Positions 10,502 to 19,912 are shown, counted from the stretch's first letter. The stretch is 35,013 nt of DNA from Thiotrichales bacterium (GCA_011389995.1 JAABTG010000040.1:1-35013); one strand, 5' to 3'. A program made the numbers and translations. Notes: generated by a model not told the origin, from the letters alone.

Positions 10502-12772
10502 TCACAGGGAGCTGTAGCGCCGGCGCAGGCGCTGGCGCACGATCTCGGCACCGGTATTTACCATGAAGGTAAACAGGAACAGCACCAGGCCGGCCAGGAA
10601 CAGCACCCGGTAGTGGGTGCTGTCCACCTCGGATTCGGGCATCTCCACGGCGATGTTGGCCGCCAGGGTACGCATGCCCTGGAAGATGGAGAGGTCCATC
10701 ACCGGCGTGTTGCCGGTGGCCATGAGGACGATCATGGTCTCCCCCACCGCCCGTCCCAGGCCGATCATCAGGGCCGAGAAGATGCCGGGGCTGGCGGTGA
10801 GGAGCACCACCCGGTAGAGGGTCTGCCAGGTGGTGGCGCCGAGGGCCAGGGAGCCGTGGCTGAGATGCCGGGGCACCCCGAAAATGGCGTCCTCGGCGAT
10901 GGAGAAGATGGTGGGGATCACCGCGAAGCCCATGGCCAGCCCCACCACGATGGCGTTGCGCTGATCGAAGTCGATGCCCCGCGCCGACAGCCACTGGCGC
11001 ACGTCGCCATCGAACAGCAGCACCTCCAGGGGATGGCTGAGGGCCAGGGCCAGGGCCGTGACCCCCACCAGCAGGGGGACCATGAGCACCACGTACCAGC
11101 CCTCGGGAACCCGGTGACGCAGGGCCTCGGGCAGGCGGCCCCAGCCATAGCCGAAGGCGATGACCGCTACCGGCAGGAGCATCACCAGGGCCAGCAGGCC
11201 GGGCAGGTTGTCCTCCACGAAGGGGGCGAACCAGAGGCCCGCCAGGAAGCCCAGGATCACCGTGGGCAGGGCCTCCATCACCTCGATGGCCGGCTTGACG
11301 TAGCCGCGGATGCGGCGGTCCATGAAGTGGGCGGTGTAGATGGCCCCCAGCACCGCCAGGGGGGCGGCGATGAGCATGGCATAGAAGGCCGCCTTGAGGG
11401 TGCCGAAGGTCAGGGGCACGAGGCTGAACTTGGGCTCGAAATCGTTGGCGGCGGCGGACGACTGCCACATGTACTTGGGCTCGTCGTGGTTCTCGTACCA
11501 GACCTCGTGCCACAGGGCGCTCCAGGACACCTCCGGGTGGGGGTTGTCGAGGGCCAGCACGTGGATGCGGCCGCCCTCGTCCTCCACCAGGAGGCGGTCG
11601 CCGCGGGGCGACGCCGCCACCCGCCGCAACCGTTCATCGCCGATGGACTCGTCCAGCAGGGAGCGCTCGGCCGTGGCATGGAACACCCCCACGCGGCCGT
11701 CGGCGGTGACGGTGACGATGCCCTTGCGCCGCAGCTCCGGGGCCAGATGGGTGATGGCGCCCGCCTGGCTGAAGCCCCGCACCCGCTCCAGGGTGTGCTC
11801 CTCCCCGGGGCCGCGCGCGACGAACCACTGGGTGAGGCCACCGCCATCGTCGGCCACCAGCAGGGAGATCCCCCCCAATAGCATCCGCGCCGCCGTCACC
11901 TGCTGGGATGGGGCCACCGCCGGGGCGCTGTCCAGCAGTACCGGCGTCGTCCGGCCCGTCACGTCGTAGACCTCCAGCAGGCCGTCCGAGCGCACCACGT
12001 AGAGCAGCCGGCCGCGGCCGTCGAGGGCCACGTGGGCCACCCCATCGGCCACGTGCAGCCGCCAGCGGGCCACCTCTTCCAGGGTGGCCGTGTCGTCCAT
12101 CAGGGAGGTCTGCAATGTCATGCGCCGCCCTATCAGTTCCCGGTCTCCACTGCCGGCCACCACCATCAGGGTGTCCGCCTCCGCGCCCGCCGCCAGACGC
12201 CGCACCGGCGTGTCGGGGGCCAGCAACGGCAGCACCTGGGTGCCGTAGGGCCATTCCAGCCCCGGGGTGATGAGGCGCTTGTCCCCGGGGTAGGTCACGG
12301 TGTAACGATGGGCCGCGAATGCCACCCCGCCGCCGCTCCCGCCCAGCGCCAGCAAACCTCCGCCCACCGCGGTCTCCGCCACCGCGGTGACGCCGCCCCC
12401 CAGGACCGGGGTCAGGTCCAGGACATCCACCGGGGCGCCGTCACGAAGGCGGAAGAAACGGGCAGTGCCGTCGGCACCGAGATGCAGCCCCAGCTCCGCC
12501 TGCTCCTCCACGGCGAGGTACATGGCGGGGGCGAGGTCGTCCATGGGGTGGACCCTCAGGGTCTCGATGCGCGCCGGGGAGAAGAGGGGCAGCACCACGT
12601 ACAACAGGTAGACGAAGATGAGCACCAGGGCGACGATGACCGCCACCCCGCCGCTACCCACCAGCACACCCACCAGGCGGTCCTTCACCAGCCGCCAGCG
12701 GCGACGCCTGCGGTTGGCCGGGCTCTCGAGGATCTCGGTTACCCGCGCGACATTGGTTCCCAGATCGGCCAT
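10502..12772 (-). CDS. pstC: Phosphate ABC transporter permease PstC, long form with periplasmic beta-rich insertion
   Basis: 756 residues versus about 320 for E. coli PstC. A basic cytoplasmic N-terminus (NRRRRRWRLVKDR) and helix at about 33-58 precede a 390-residue periplasmic part rich in short beta-like repeats (VARWRLHVADGVAHVALDGRGRLLYVV, EVYDVTGRTTPVLLDS), which looks propeller-like. The permease core follows (about 455-750, with [24 protein letters not shown]). The annotated ATG at 12772 has no ribosome site and coincides with the expected transcription start of the promoter described at 12779-12813, so the mRNA may be leaderless or the real start lies further in. Works with PstA, PstB and PstS. 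Confidence 0.9.
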   Translation of the reverse strand: MADLGTNVARVTEILESPANRRRRRWRLVKDRLVGVLVGSGGVAVIVALVLIFVYLLYVVLPLFSPARIETLRVHPMDDLAPAMYLAVEEQAELGLHLGADGTARFFRLRDGAPVDVLDLTPVLGGGVTAVAETAVGGGLLALGGSGGGVAFAAHRYTVTYPGDKRLITPGLEWPYGTQVLPLLAPDTPVRRLAAGAEADTLMVVAGSGDRELIGRRMTLQTSLMDDTATLEEVARWRLHVADGVAHVALDGRGRLLYVVRSDGLLEVYDVTGRTTPVLLDSAPAVAPSQQVTAARMLLGGISLLVADDGGGLTQWFVARGPGEEHTLERVRGFSQAGAITHLAPELRRKGIVTVTADGRVGVFHATAERSLLDESIGDERLRRVAASPRGDRLLVEDEGGRIHVLALDNPHPEVSWSALWHEVWYENHDEPKYMWQSSAAANDFEPKFSLVPLTFGTLKAAFYAMLIAAPLAVLGAIYTAHFMDRRIRGYVKPAIEVMEALPTVILGFLAGLWFAPFVEDNLPGLLALVMLLPVAVIAFGYGWGRLPEALRHRVPEGWYVVLMVPLLVGVTALALALSHPLEVLLFDGDVRQWLSARGIDFDQRNAIVVGLAMGFAVIPTIFSIAEDAIFGVPRHLSHGSLALGATTWQTLYRVVLLTASPGIFSALMIGLGRAVGETMIVLMATGNTPVMDLSIFQGMRTLAANIAVEMPESEVDSTHYRVLFLAGLVLFLFTFMVNTGAEIVRQRLRRRYSSL

Positions 12773-12778
12773 CGACCC

Positions 12779-12813
12779 ACTATACGGGGTGCATATTGAC
12801 GTTTTTATTACTC
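12779..12813 (-). promoter_or_regulatory. Pho-box-like promoter of pstC
   Basis: On the minus strand two adjacent 11-base half-sites, GAGTAATAAAA (12803-12813) and ACGTCAATATG (12792-12802), place GTAA and GTCA exactly 11 bases apart, the PhoB spacing. A -10-like TATAGT lies at 12779-12784, seven bases beyond the box. No separate -35 is visible, as expected for PhoB activation. The match is looser than at pstS. The rest of the 148-base pstS-pstC gap is AT-rich without further features. Confidence 0.5.
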
Positions 12814-12920
12814 AAACCAACAACAAAGAACGCAAATATGAGTTGGAATGGGAGTTTCCTACAGCAACACACTAAAAACCTTGATCCTTTGACCCGCGTA
12901 AACCGACGGGGTCCCGGCAC

Positions 12921-13886
12921 CTACTCGAACAGGGCCCGGGCCTTGGTGGCCATGACCGCGGGCATGGGGATATAGCCGTCCTTCACCACCACCTCCTGGC
13001 CGCTGCGGGACAGCACCATCTGGAGGAAGGCCCGCTCCAGGGGCGGCAGGGGGCGGTTGGGATGCTTGTTGACGTAGACGTAGAGGAAACGGGCCAGGGG
13101 ATAGTCGCCTTTGATGGCATTCTCGCCGCTAGGCGCCACCAACTCCCCGCCGGCACGCTTGGCCAGGGGTACGGCGCGCACCCCCGAGGTCTTGTAGCCG
13201 ATACCCGAATAGCCGACGCCGTTGAGGGACGCCGACACCGACTGCACCACCGAGGCGGAACCCGGCTGCTCGTTCACCGTGTTCTTGAAGTCCCCCTTGC
13301 ACAGGGCCCGATCCTTGAAATAGCCGTAGGTGCCGGACACGGAGTTGCGACCGTAGAGCTGGATGTCCCGGGCCCCCCAGGCCCCTCCCAGGCCGAGGTC
13401 ACCCCAGCGCCGGACATCGCCGTTGTGGCCGCAGCGCAGGGTGGAGGAGAAGATGGCGTCCACCTGGGGGATGCTCAGACCCTCCAGGGGGTTGTCCTTG
13501 TGCACGTAGACGGCGAGGGCGTCGATGGCCACGGGCACCGCCACGGGCTTGTAGCCGTTGCGCCGCTCGAAGGCCTCCAGCTCCTTGCTCTTCATCTTGC
13601 GGCTCATGGGACCGAGGTTCGACGTGCCCTCGGTGAGGGCGGGCGGGGCGGTGGAGGAACCCGCCGCCTGGATCTGGATGTTGACGGTGGGATAGATGCG
13701 CTTGAATTCCTCGGCCCACAGGGTCATGAGGTTGGCCAGGGTGTCCGAGCCCACGCTGGTCAGATTGCCCGACACCCCGCTCACCACCTCGTATTCCGGC
13801 AGCGCGTCGTCCAGGGCCGCAGCCTGTCCCGGGGACAGGATCAACAGGGTCAGGGTGAGGAAAAGGGTACTGACGCGACGCATCAT
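12921..13886 (-). CDS. pstS: Periplasmic phosphate-binding protein PstS
   Basis: 321 residues with an N-terminal signal peptide ([15 protein letters not shown]... cleaved near AAALDD). Phosphate-contact motifs are recognisable: GSDTLANLM near the mature N-terminus, [23 protein letters not shown], and [12 protein letters not shown]. Delivers Pi to PstCA. Two ATGs in tandem (13886 and 13883) follow a GGAGG site at 6 and 9 bases; the first is used here. Directly preceded by its own Pho-box promoter inside the end of phoR, so it can be transcribed independently of phoBR and to higher level. Confidence 0.94.
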   Translation of the reverse strand: MMRRVSTLFLTLTLLILSPGQAAALDDALPEYEVVSGVSGNLTSVGSDTLANLMTLWAEEFKRIYPTVNIQIQAAGSSTAPPALTEGTSNLGPMSRKMKSKELEAFERRNGYKPVAVPVAIDALAVYVHKDNPLEGLSIPQVDAIFSSTLRCGHNGDVRRWGDLGLGGAWGARDIQLYGRNSVSGTYGYFKDRALCKGDFKNTVNEQPGSASVVQSVSASLNGVGYSGIGYKTSGVRAVPLAKRAGGELVAPSGENAIKGDYPLARFLYVYVNKHPNRPLPPLERAFLQMVLSRSGQEVVVKDGYIPMPAVMATKARALFE

Positions 13887-13941
13887 GGCTGGCCTCCAGG
13901 GACGCCCGCAGAGGGGTTCCGGTGAGTGGGACAAACCCCGG

Positions 13942-13975
13942 AGGATACAAACTCTTCTTGACAGCCAGGTTACTG
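13942..13975 (-). promoter_or_regulatory. Pho-box promoter of pstS, overlapping the phoR stop codon
   Basis: Minus-strand half-sites CAGTAACCTGG (13965-13975) and CTGTCAAGAAG (13954-13964) have the PhoB 11-base period. A -10-like TATCCT at 13942-13947 starts 11 bases after the CTGTCA core, the same distance as in E. coli pstS. The upstream half-site overlaps the phoR TAA (13970-13972). Predicted leader about 50 bases. Confidence 0.72.
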
Positions 13976-15313
13976 ACTGGAGGCGATATACAGGGAAGGC
14001 GTGCCGGCCTCCCCGGCGGCCGTGCGCTCCACCCGCTCGGGGGGGAAGCTGCAGGTGAAGGTGCTGCCCACCCCGGGTTCGCTGTCTATGGTGAGGCTGG
14101 CCTCGTGACGGTTGAGGACGTGCTTGACGATGGCCAGCCCGAGGCCCGTGCCGCCCAGGTCGGCGGAACGCCCCTTGTCCACCCGGTAGAAGCGCTCGGT
14201 GAGGCGGGACAGGTGCTGGGGGGGGATGCCGATACCGGTATCCGCCACCTGGAAATGGGCCCCCGCTTCGTCGGCGAACCAGCGCACGGTGACGGTGCCG
14301 GCGTCGGCGGTGTAGCGCACCGCGTTCTGCACCAGGTTGGAGAAGGCACTGCGCAACTCCTCGCCGCTGCCCCGGATGCGCAGGGTGGGGTCTGCCTCCA
14401 CCACGATGGTGAGGCGCTCGCCGCACACCAGGCGGGCGTCCTCTTCCATGGAGGCCACCATGGCCGGGACGTAAACCGTCTCGTGATCGGCCTCGGCGAT
14501 GTCCGTGGTCTCCAGCCGCGACAACAGCAGCAGGTCCTCCAGCAGGCGCGCCATGCGGGCCGCCTGCTGCTGCATGGTGCCCAGGGAGCGCTGCCAGTGG
14601 TGGGGGTACTCCCCTTCCGCGTCCATCATGGCCTCCACGTAGCCGGTGATGACGGTGAGGGGCGTCTTCAGCTCGTGGGAGACGTTGGCGACGAAATCCC
14701 GGCGGATGGTCTCCAGGCGGTGCAGCAGGGTGACGTCGCGGGCGATGAGCAGGCGCTTGTTCTTGCCGTAGTTGATGATGCGCAGGGACAGGCGCGTCTC
14801 CGCGTCCTGGGGAGAATCGAATTCCACCGCCTCCTCCTCGGAGCCCTCCCGCACGTAGCTCAGGAAATCGGGATGACGCACCAGGTTGCCGATGCGCTGG
14901 CCCACGTCATGGGGATGGGCGAGGCCCAGCAGGCGCCCGGCCGCCGAGTTGAACCATTCGATGGCCCCGCTCTCGTCGAGCACCACGGTGGCGTCGGGCA
15001 TGGCCTCCGTGGACTGCTGGAACCGCTTGAGATACTGGGTCAATTTCTTCTTACGCTTCTTGTTGCGCTGCTGAAGCCGGTCGATATGGTGAAACACCTC
15101 GCCCCACACGCCGTGGGCCGCCGGCAGCGGCGATTTGCGGCGCTGCCGGAACCAGCGGTAGAGGGCGGCGAGGTGGTAGACGTGGCGCAGGGTATAGAGG
15201 GCGAGCCCCGCCAGCAGCCCCTCCAGGGGCCGCCCGAGGACCATCCCCACGGCCCCGCCCGCCCCCACTGACAGCAGGGCGCGGAACAGCTCGCCTAGCC
15301 AGGGCCGGGTCAA
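13970..15313 (-). CDS. phoR: Phosphate-regulon sensor histidine kinase PhoR
   Basis: 447 residues. Short hydrophobic N-terminus (about 8-45), PAS domain (about 105-195, [18 protein letters not shown]), HisKA with phospho-acceptor His213 in [16 protein letters not shown], and HATPase_c with N-box [30 protein letters not shown] and [17 protein letters not shown]. Autophosphorylates and controls PhoB under phosphate limitation, with PhoU/Pst as the upstream signal. The start is TTG at 15313, ten bases after the phoB stop, with a GAAGG site before it; the next in-frame GTG would remove part of the first hydrophobic segment. Operon with phoB. Confidence 0.94.
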   Translation of the reverse strand: MTRPWLGELFRALLSVGAGGAVGMVLGRPLEGLLAGLALYTLRHVYHLAALYRWFRQRRKSPLPAAHGVWGEVFHHIDRLQQRNKKRKKKLTQYLKRFQQSTEAMPDATVVLDESGAIEWFNSAAGRLLGLAHPHDVGQRIGNLVRHPDFLSYVREGSEEEAVEFDSPQDAETRLSLRIINYGKNKRLLIARDVTLLHRLETIRRDFVANVSHELKTPLTVITGYVEAMMDAEGEYPHHWQRSLGTMQQQAARMARLLEDLLLLSRLETTDIAEADHETVYVPAMVASMEEDARLVCGERLTIVVEADPTLRIRGSGEELRSAFSNLVQNAVRYTADAGTVTVRWFADEAGAHFQVADTGIGIPPQHLSRLTERFYRVDKGRSADLGGTGLGLAIVKHVLNRHEASLTIDSEPGVGSTFTCSFPPERVERTAAGEAGTPSLYIASSQ

Positions 15314-15322
15314 GGCCGGCCT

Positions 15323-16012
<690 letters not shown>

Positions 16013-16045
16013 GAGATTTGTGACAGAACCCTTTCTGATTCGGCT

Positions 16046-16079
16046 ATTTAACCCAAGATATATTACCGATTTGTTACCC
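16046..16079 (-). promoter_or_regulatory. Pho-box promoter of phoB
   Basis: Minus-strand half-sites GGGTAACAAAT (16069-16079) and CGGTAATATAT (16058-16068) place GTAA twice, 11 bases apart. A -10-like TTAAAT at 16046-16051 begins 11 bases after the second core, matching the pstS arrangement. Predicts a short leader of about 27 bases and positive autoregulation. The same 108-base gap serves the divergent CHAD gene, so phosphate control of that operon is possible. Confidence 0.65.
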
Positions 16080-16085
16080 TGGGAC

Positions 16086-16124
16086 ATGAAAAAGCCACCC
16101 ACCCCCACCGGCGACGGCGCGTGA
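16086..16124 (+). CDS. Possible 12-residue leader ORF coupled to the CHAD gene
   Basis: ATG at 16086 behind a GGGA site opens [12 protein letters not shown] and stops at TGA 16122-16124, overlapping the GTG start of the downstream CHAD gene (GTGA). The CHAD start itself has no good ribosome site, so translation could depend on termination of this short frame. The proline-rich content is notable. Only sequence position supports it; it could equally be chance. Confidence 0.3.
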   Translation: MKKPPTPTGDGA

Positions 16125-17686
16125 ATCCCGTGGCGCGGCCCCGGGATCACGAGTACCACCTGCCCCGCGTCCTCCGGGAAGGCGCCCTGGGGGAACTGCT
16201 TGCGGGCTTTCGGCTGGCACGCCAGGACCATCTCCACACCACCCTGTGGGTCCTCGACACCTTCGACTGGCGGCTCTTCGGGGCGGGCCTGCGGGCCGTC
16301 CTGGACGGGGAGCGGCTGCGTTTCCAGCACCTCGCCGATGGCCGCCCGGCGGGGGACTCGGCGGCGGTGGCGCCGCCGGTGTTCGCGGCGGCGGTGGACC
16401 CCGGCGTGTGCGATGGCCGGCTGGCGCAGATCCTGTCGGTGCGCGCCCTCCTGCCGGTGGCCGGCATCCGTCTCGCCCGCACCACCTACGGTGTACTCAA
16501 CGCCGACGACAAGACGGTGGCCCGGCTGCGCCTCGAGCACCGCCGCTACCTCGATCCCGAAGGCGGCGAGACCGCCCCCTGGGAACGGGTGCTGGTGCTC
16601 GAGCCCATCCGCGGCTACGGCGCCACCCGCAAGGCCCTGGCCAAGGTGCTGCAGCGGCATTTTCCGGAGCATCGGCCCGCCCGGGACATCTGCGCCCGCG
16701 CCCTGGAGGCCTGCCCGCGGCGCCCCGGGGAGATGGCCGGCCGGCTGGACATGGTGCTCGACCCTGCGGCCCGGGCCGATGAGAGCGTCAAGGTGATCCT
16801 GGGCCGGCTGCACGCCGCCATGGCGGACAACTCGCCCGGCATGCTCGCCGGCCTGGACCCGGAATTCCTCCACGACTACCGGGTGGCGGTGCGCCGCACC
16901 CGCTCGGTACTGGCCCAGGTGAAGGGCGTGTTCGCCGACGGCATCACCCGGCGCTACCGGGAGTACTTCGGCGGCCTCGGGGCCCTCACGGGCCCGGCCC
17001 GGGACGCCGACGTCTACCTCCTCGCCCTGGCGGACTATCGCGCCCTCCTCGAACCCGCCCACGGTCCCGCGCTCGATGCCTTCGCGGACTTCCTGCGCGA
17101 GCGCCGGGCCCGGGAATACCGGCGCCTCCGGGAAGAGCTGTCACGACCGCGCCACGCGCGCATGATGGCGGCCTGGGGGGACTTTCTGACCCGCCCCGTA
17201 CCCCGGCGGCCGGCGGCCGCCAACGCCGCACGCCCCGTCAAGGGCCTGGCCGATGAGCGCATCTGGAAGATGTTCCGCCGCGTCATGAAGGAGGGCCGCG
17301 CCATCACCGCCGCGGCGCCGCCGGAGGCCCTCCACGAACTGCGCAAGAGCTGCAAGAAGCTGCGCTACCTCATGGAGTTCTTCGCCAGCCTCTATCCCGC
17401 CGGCGAAACCACGCCCCTCATCAAGGCCTTGAAGCGCTTCCAGGACAACCTCGGGGAATATCAGGACCTGTCGGTACAGATGGAACAGCTGGCCGGCTTC
17501 GAGGCGGAGATGGCGCGGGAGGGGCGTCTGGCACCGCAAACGCGCCAGGCCATGGAGGCCCTGGTGGCGCGCCTCGAGGCGCGCCACGGGGTGGTGCGCG
17601 AGGCCTTCGACGAGCGCTTCGCGGCCTTCTCCGAGCCCGCCGTCCAGGCGGCCTTCGCAGCCCTCTACCACGCCGGCCGCGACTGA
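16121..17686 (+). CDS. CHAD-domain protein with degenerate CYTH-like N-terminal half
   Basis: 521 residues. The N-terminal 200 residues resemble a CYTH fold ([51 protein letters not shown]) but lack the E-x-E-x-K catalytic signature, so triphosphatase activity is unlikely. The CHAD domain (about 230-515) keeps conserved basic histidine-containing helices: [22 protein letters not shown] and [23 protein letters not shown], then [18 protein letters not shown] domains bind polyphosphate and associate with polyphosphate granules. GTG at 16121 is the start supported by homology. Divergent from phoB and followed 37 bases later by a ParA-type ATPase. Confidence 0.85.
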   Translation: MNPVARPRDHEYHLPRVLREGALGELLAGFRLARQDHLHTTLWVLDTFDWRLFGAGLRAVLDGERLRFQHLADGRPAGDSAAVAPPVFAAAVDPGVCDGRLAQILSVRALLPVAGIRLARTTYGVLNADDKTVARLRLEHRRYLDPEGGETAPWERVLVLEPIRGYGATRKALAKVLQRHFPEHRPARDICARALEACPRRPGEMAGRLDMVLDPAARADESVKVILGRLHAAMADNSPGMLAGLDPEFLHDYRVAVRRTRSVLAQVKGVFADGITRRYREYFGGLGALTGPARDADVYLLALADYRALLEPAHGPALDAFADFLRERRAREYRRLREELSRPRHARMMAAWGDFLTRPVPRRPAAANAARPVKGLADERIWKMFRRVMKEGRAITAAAPPEALHELRKSCKKLRYLMEFFASLYPAGETTPLIKALKRFQDNLGEYQDLSVQMEQLAGFEAEMAREGRLAPQTRQAMEALVARLEARHGVVREAFDERFAAFSEPAVQAAFAALYHAGRD

Positions 17687-17723
17687 GGCCCGCGATGCCC
17701 CGAGCCGCCGCGCCTCACCCCTG

Positions 17724-18473
17724 ATGGACATCCTCGCCACTTACAACATCAAGGGCGGTGTCGGCAAGACCGCCGCCGCCGTAAACCTCGGCCACCTGGC
17801 GGCCCTGGACGGCCGGCGCACGGTGGTATGGGACCTGGACCCCCAGGGGGCGGCCACCTTCTATTTCCGCATCAAGCCCCGCATCAAGGGTGGCGGCAAG
17901 GGCCTGCTGCGGAAGAAGCGCGACCTCGAGGGCGTCATCAAGGGCACGGACTTTCCCGGTCTCGATCTCATTCCCGCCGACTTCTCCTTTCGCAACCTCG
18001 ATCTCGCCCTGGCGGATGCCAGGAAGCCGGTGCGCCAGCTGCTGCGGCTCATGCGTCCACTGGCGGAGGAATACGACCTCCTCATCCTCGACTGCCCACC
18101 GAGCATCTCCCTGGTATCAGAGAACGTGTTTCATGCCGCGGATGCCCTCCTCATCCCCCTGATCCCCACGGTGCTCTCCCTGCGCACCTACCAGCAGTTA
18201 CAGGGGCACCTCGCGACCAAGGGTTTTCGTGCGGTGACGCTGCTGCCCTTCTTCTCCATGGTGGACCGCCGCAAGCGCATGCATCTGGACACCATGGCAT
18301 CCCTGCGGGACCGGGATCCGCGACTGCTCGACACGGTCATCCCCTATGCCAGCGTGGTGGAACGCATGGGCATCCATCGCGCCCCGGTGACGGCCATCGC
18401 TCCCCAATCGCCGGCCGCCGTCGCCTACGGCAGGCTGTGGCAAGAGACCAAGAAACGCCTGGCCCATTCCTGA
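17724..18473 (+). CDS. ParA/MinD-family partition ATPase
   Basis: 249 residues. Deviant Walker A KGGVGKT at 10-16 with the signature lysine Lys10, Walker A' VVWDLDPQGAAT, and Walker B LLILDCPPSISLVSENV. The C-terminal portion has the usual ParA topology (VERMGIHRAPVTAIAPQSPAAVAYGRLWQE). No N-terminal helix-turn-helix, so it is the short, orphan or cargo-positioning type rather than a plasmid ParA with a regulatory domain. No ParB gene or parS-like site follows. Neighbours are the CHAD protein (37 bases upstream) and a membrane-anchored acidic protein (101 bases downstream), suggesting cargo positioning rather than chromosome segregation; that is inference. The ribosome site before ATG 17724 is weak. 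Confidence 0.88.
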   Translation: MDILATYNIKGGVGKTAAAVNLGHLAALDGRRTVVWDLDPQGAATFYFRIKPRIKGGGKGLLRKKRDLEGVIKGTDFPGLDLIPADFSFRNLDLALADARKPVRQLLRLMRPLAEEYDLLILDCPPSISLVSENVFHAADALLIPLIPTVLSLRTYQQLQGHLATKGFRAVTLLPFFSMVDRRKRMHLDTMASLRDRDPRLLDTVIPYASVVERMGIHRAPVTAIAPQSPAAVAYGRLWQETKKRLAHS

Positions 18474-18574
18474 GGGGACCCGGAGCCGCAAGATTCCCGG
18501 GCTGCCGTCGCTAAGCAGGGGGTGGGACCGGTTCGTTCAACCCCCCGGTATGGGGCCCTCATGGGGACTACTTC

Positions 18575-19339
18575 ATGACTGAAGGCACCGCCATTATCCT
18601 GCTGGTCATCGCCGAGCTCGGCGTCGTCCTCACCATCGCCGGCATCGTGGGAGCCATCCTGTGGACACGCCGCAGGCGGCGCGAGCAGCAGGCAGTGGCC
18701 GCATTGATCACCGCGGTGGCCGAGCGCCAGGACACCCGGCGCGTCACCCTGACGGGTTGGCTCACCCATAACCTGGGTTACCCGGCAGGAGAGGTCTCGT
18801 CGCGGGTGGACCAGCTACTGGAGGCGGAGACCGAGATCTACCGGCGCATGACGCCGGCGCTCCACGAAACCGATGCCGCGAGGCTGGCGGGGATCATGGC
18901 CGGGATGGATACCCTCACCCATCTCTATAGGGACACCGTGGCCGCTGCCCCGGAGCCGGATGCGGAAAACATCGCCTACACCACCGGCCCCGCCGACGCC
19001 GATGAGGAACTCACCAAACTGGGCGAAGATGCGCCGGAGAGCGGGACAGCAGGCCCTGCGGCAACCGATGACGCCGCCGACACGGCCGCCGGGGACGACC
19101 CGGGAGGAGAAGCGGGACATGGCGCAAGCCCGGCGGGGCCCGACATCGCAGCCCCCGCCGACACCCTGGATGAGGCGGCGCTGGACGCGGCCTGGGAGGC
19201 GGCCCTCAAGGAACAGGCCGCCGGCAAGGAGGGCGATGAGCCGACGACGGCCGACAGCCGCCCGCCGGGCCCGGACCCCCTGGAAGACCTCTTCGATGAA
19301 GGCGACGACGCCGCCAGCGAACCACCGGTATACCGCTGA
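18575..19339 (+). CDS. Membrane-anchored protein with long acidic disordered tail, function unknown
   Basis: 254 residues, not recognised as a named family. One membrane helix at about 5-30 (IILLVIAELGVVLTIAGIVGAIL), followed by TRRRRREQQ, which predicts a cytoplasmic C-terminus. Residues 35-120 are helical and may form a coiled coil (SSRVDQLLEAETEIYRRMTPAL). From about 120 the protein is Ala/Asp/Glu/Pro-rich and probably disordered, with two short helical stretches (LDEAALDAAWEAALKEQ and DPLEDLFDEGDD). It follows the ParA gene on the same strand, so it may be a membrane-side partner; acidic disordered adaptors are known for other ParA-type cargo systems. No direct evidence. Confidence 0.7.
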   Translation: MTEGTAIILLVIAELGVVLTIAGIVGAILWTRRRRREQQAVAALITAVAERQDTRRVTLTGWLTHNLGYPAGEVSSRVDQLLEAETEIYRRMTPALHETDAARLAGIMAGMDTLTHLYRDTVAAAPEPDAENIAYTTGPADADEELTKLGEDAPESGTAGPAATDDAADTAAGDDPGGEAGHGASPAGPDIAAPADTLDEAALDAAWEAALKEQAAGKEGDEPTTADSRPPGPDPLEDLFDEGDDAASEPPVYR

Positions 19340-19363
19340 AACCCGCTCGCCAGGGCATCGCCG

Positions 19364-19606
19364 TCAAGCCGATGGGGGCCCGCCCTCCGCCGCCAGGATC
19401 TGATCGTAGAGCTCCCACGCCTCTTCGGCCTCCCGTTCGGTCATGGTCTGCAATACCTGGCCGAGATGGACCATGACGTAATCCCCCGGGCCGATGGCCG
19501 TTTCCTGCATGAGAAAAAGGCTCACCGTACGTTCCTCGCCGCGGGCCTCGCAGCGTGCGCTGTAGCCGTTCACCTCCACCACCCGCATGGGAATTCCGAG
19601 ACACAT
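19364..19606 (-). CDS. hypC: Hydrogenase maturation chaperone HypC/HupF family
   Basis: 80 residues. The N-terminal MCLGIPMRV with Cys2 is the HypC/HupF hallmark: this cysteine carries the Fe(CN)2CO precursor and contacts the large-subunit precursor. The remainder has GDYVMVHLGQVLQTMTEREAEEAWELYDQIL, the typical C-terminal helix. The ATG at 19606 is set by the obligatory N-terminal Cys2 and has an AGGAG site about 10 bases upstream; a longer reading to 19732 is not credible. It is transcribed away from the hydrogenase operon, with about 300 bases between. The other hyp genes are not in the window. Confidence 0.9.
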   Translation of the reverse strand: MCLGIPMRVVEVNGYSARCEARGEERTVSLFLMQETAIGPGDYVMVHLGQVLQTMTEREAEEAWELYDQILAAEGGPPSA

Positions 19607-19912
19607 CCAACACTGCTCCTGGGCTGGGGCCGCCCTCAAACGGGCGGGCATGGGACCGCTATTGTGGCCCCAAACCGGGGCTCGATGGATCACCCCCGGA
19701 CCCACCCATCTGATTACATTGACCCAGGTCAATTATGGCCCACATCAACCTATCTATTGACCCCGGACCCTAACTAGACTCGCCACCAAACTCCGGTGAT
19801 TACTTGTTACAGGTAGGGCGCCGGGGTACGCGGCGTCCCGCGACGCCCAGAGACCGCCTCCCGGCGTCGGCGAGCCATTCGACAGCCCCGATTTCCAACT
19901 ATAGAGAACCAC
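19607..19912 (+). promoter_or_regulatory. Divergent hypC-hydrogenase promoter region with FNR-type palindrome
   Basis: A perfect 16-base palindrome, ATTGACC-CA-GGTCAAT, spans 19718-19733; its inner 14 bases (19719-19732) fit TTGA-N6-TCAA, the FNR/CRP-superfamily pattern. A -10-like TATCTA at 19751-19756 lies where a class II FNR promoter (site centred near -41.5) would need it, giving a start near 19766 and a leader of about 150 bases. A further ATTGACC at 19757-19763 repeats the half-site. Oxygen control of the hydrogenase is inferred. No riboswitch recognised in the leader. Confidence 0.6.

Noticed and set aside
17724..18473. ParA as part of a plasmid or chromosome partition locus
   Set aside because: No parB gene, no parS-like repeats, and no replication gene are nearby; the neighbours point to another cargo.
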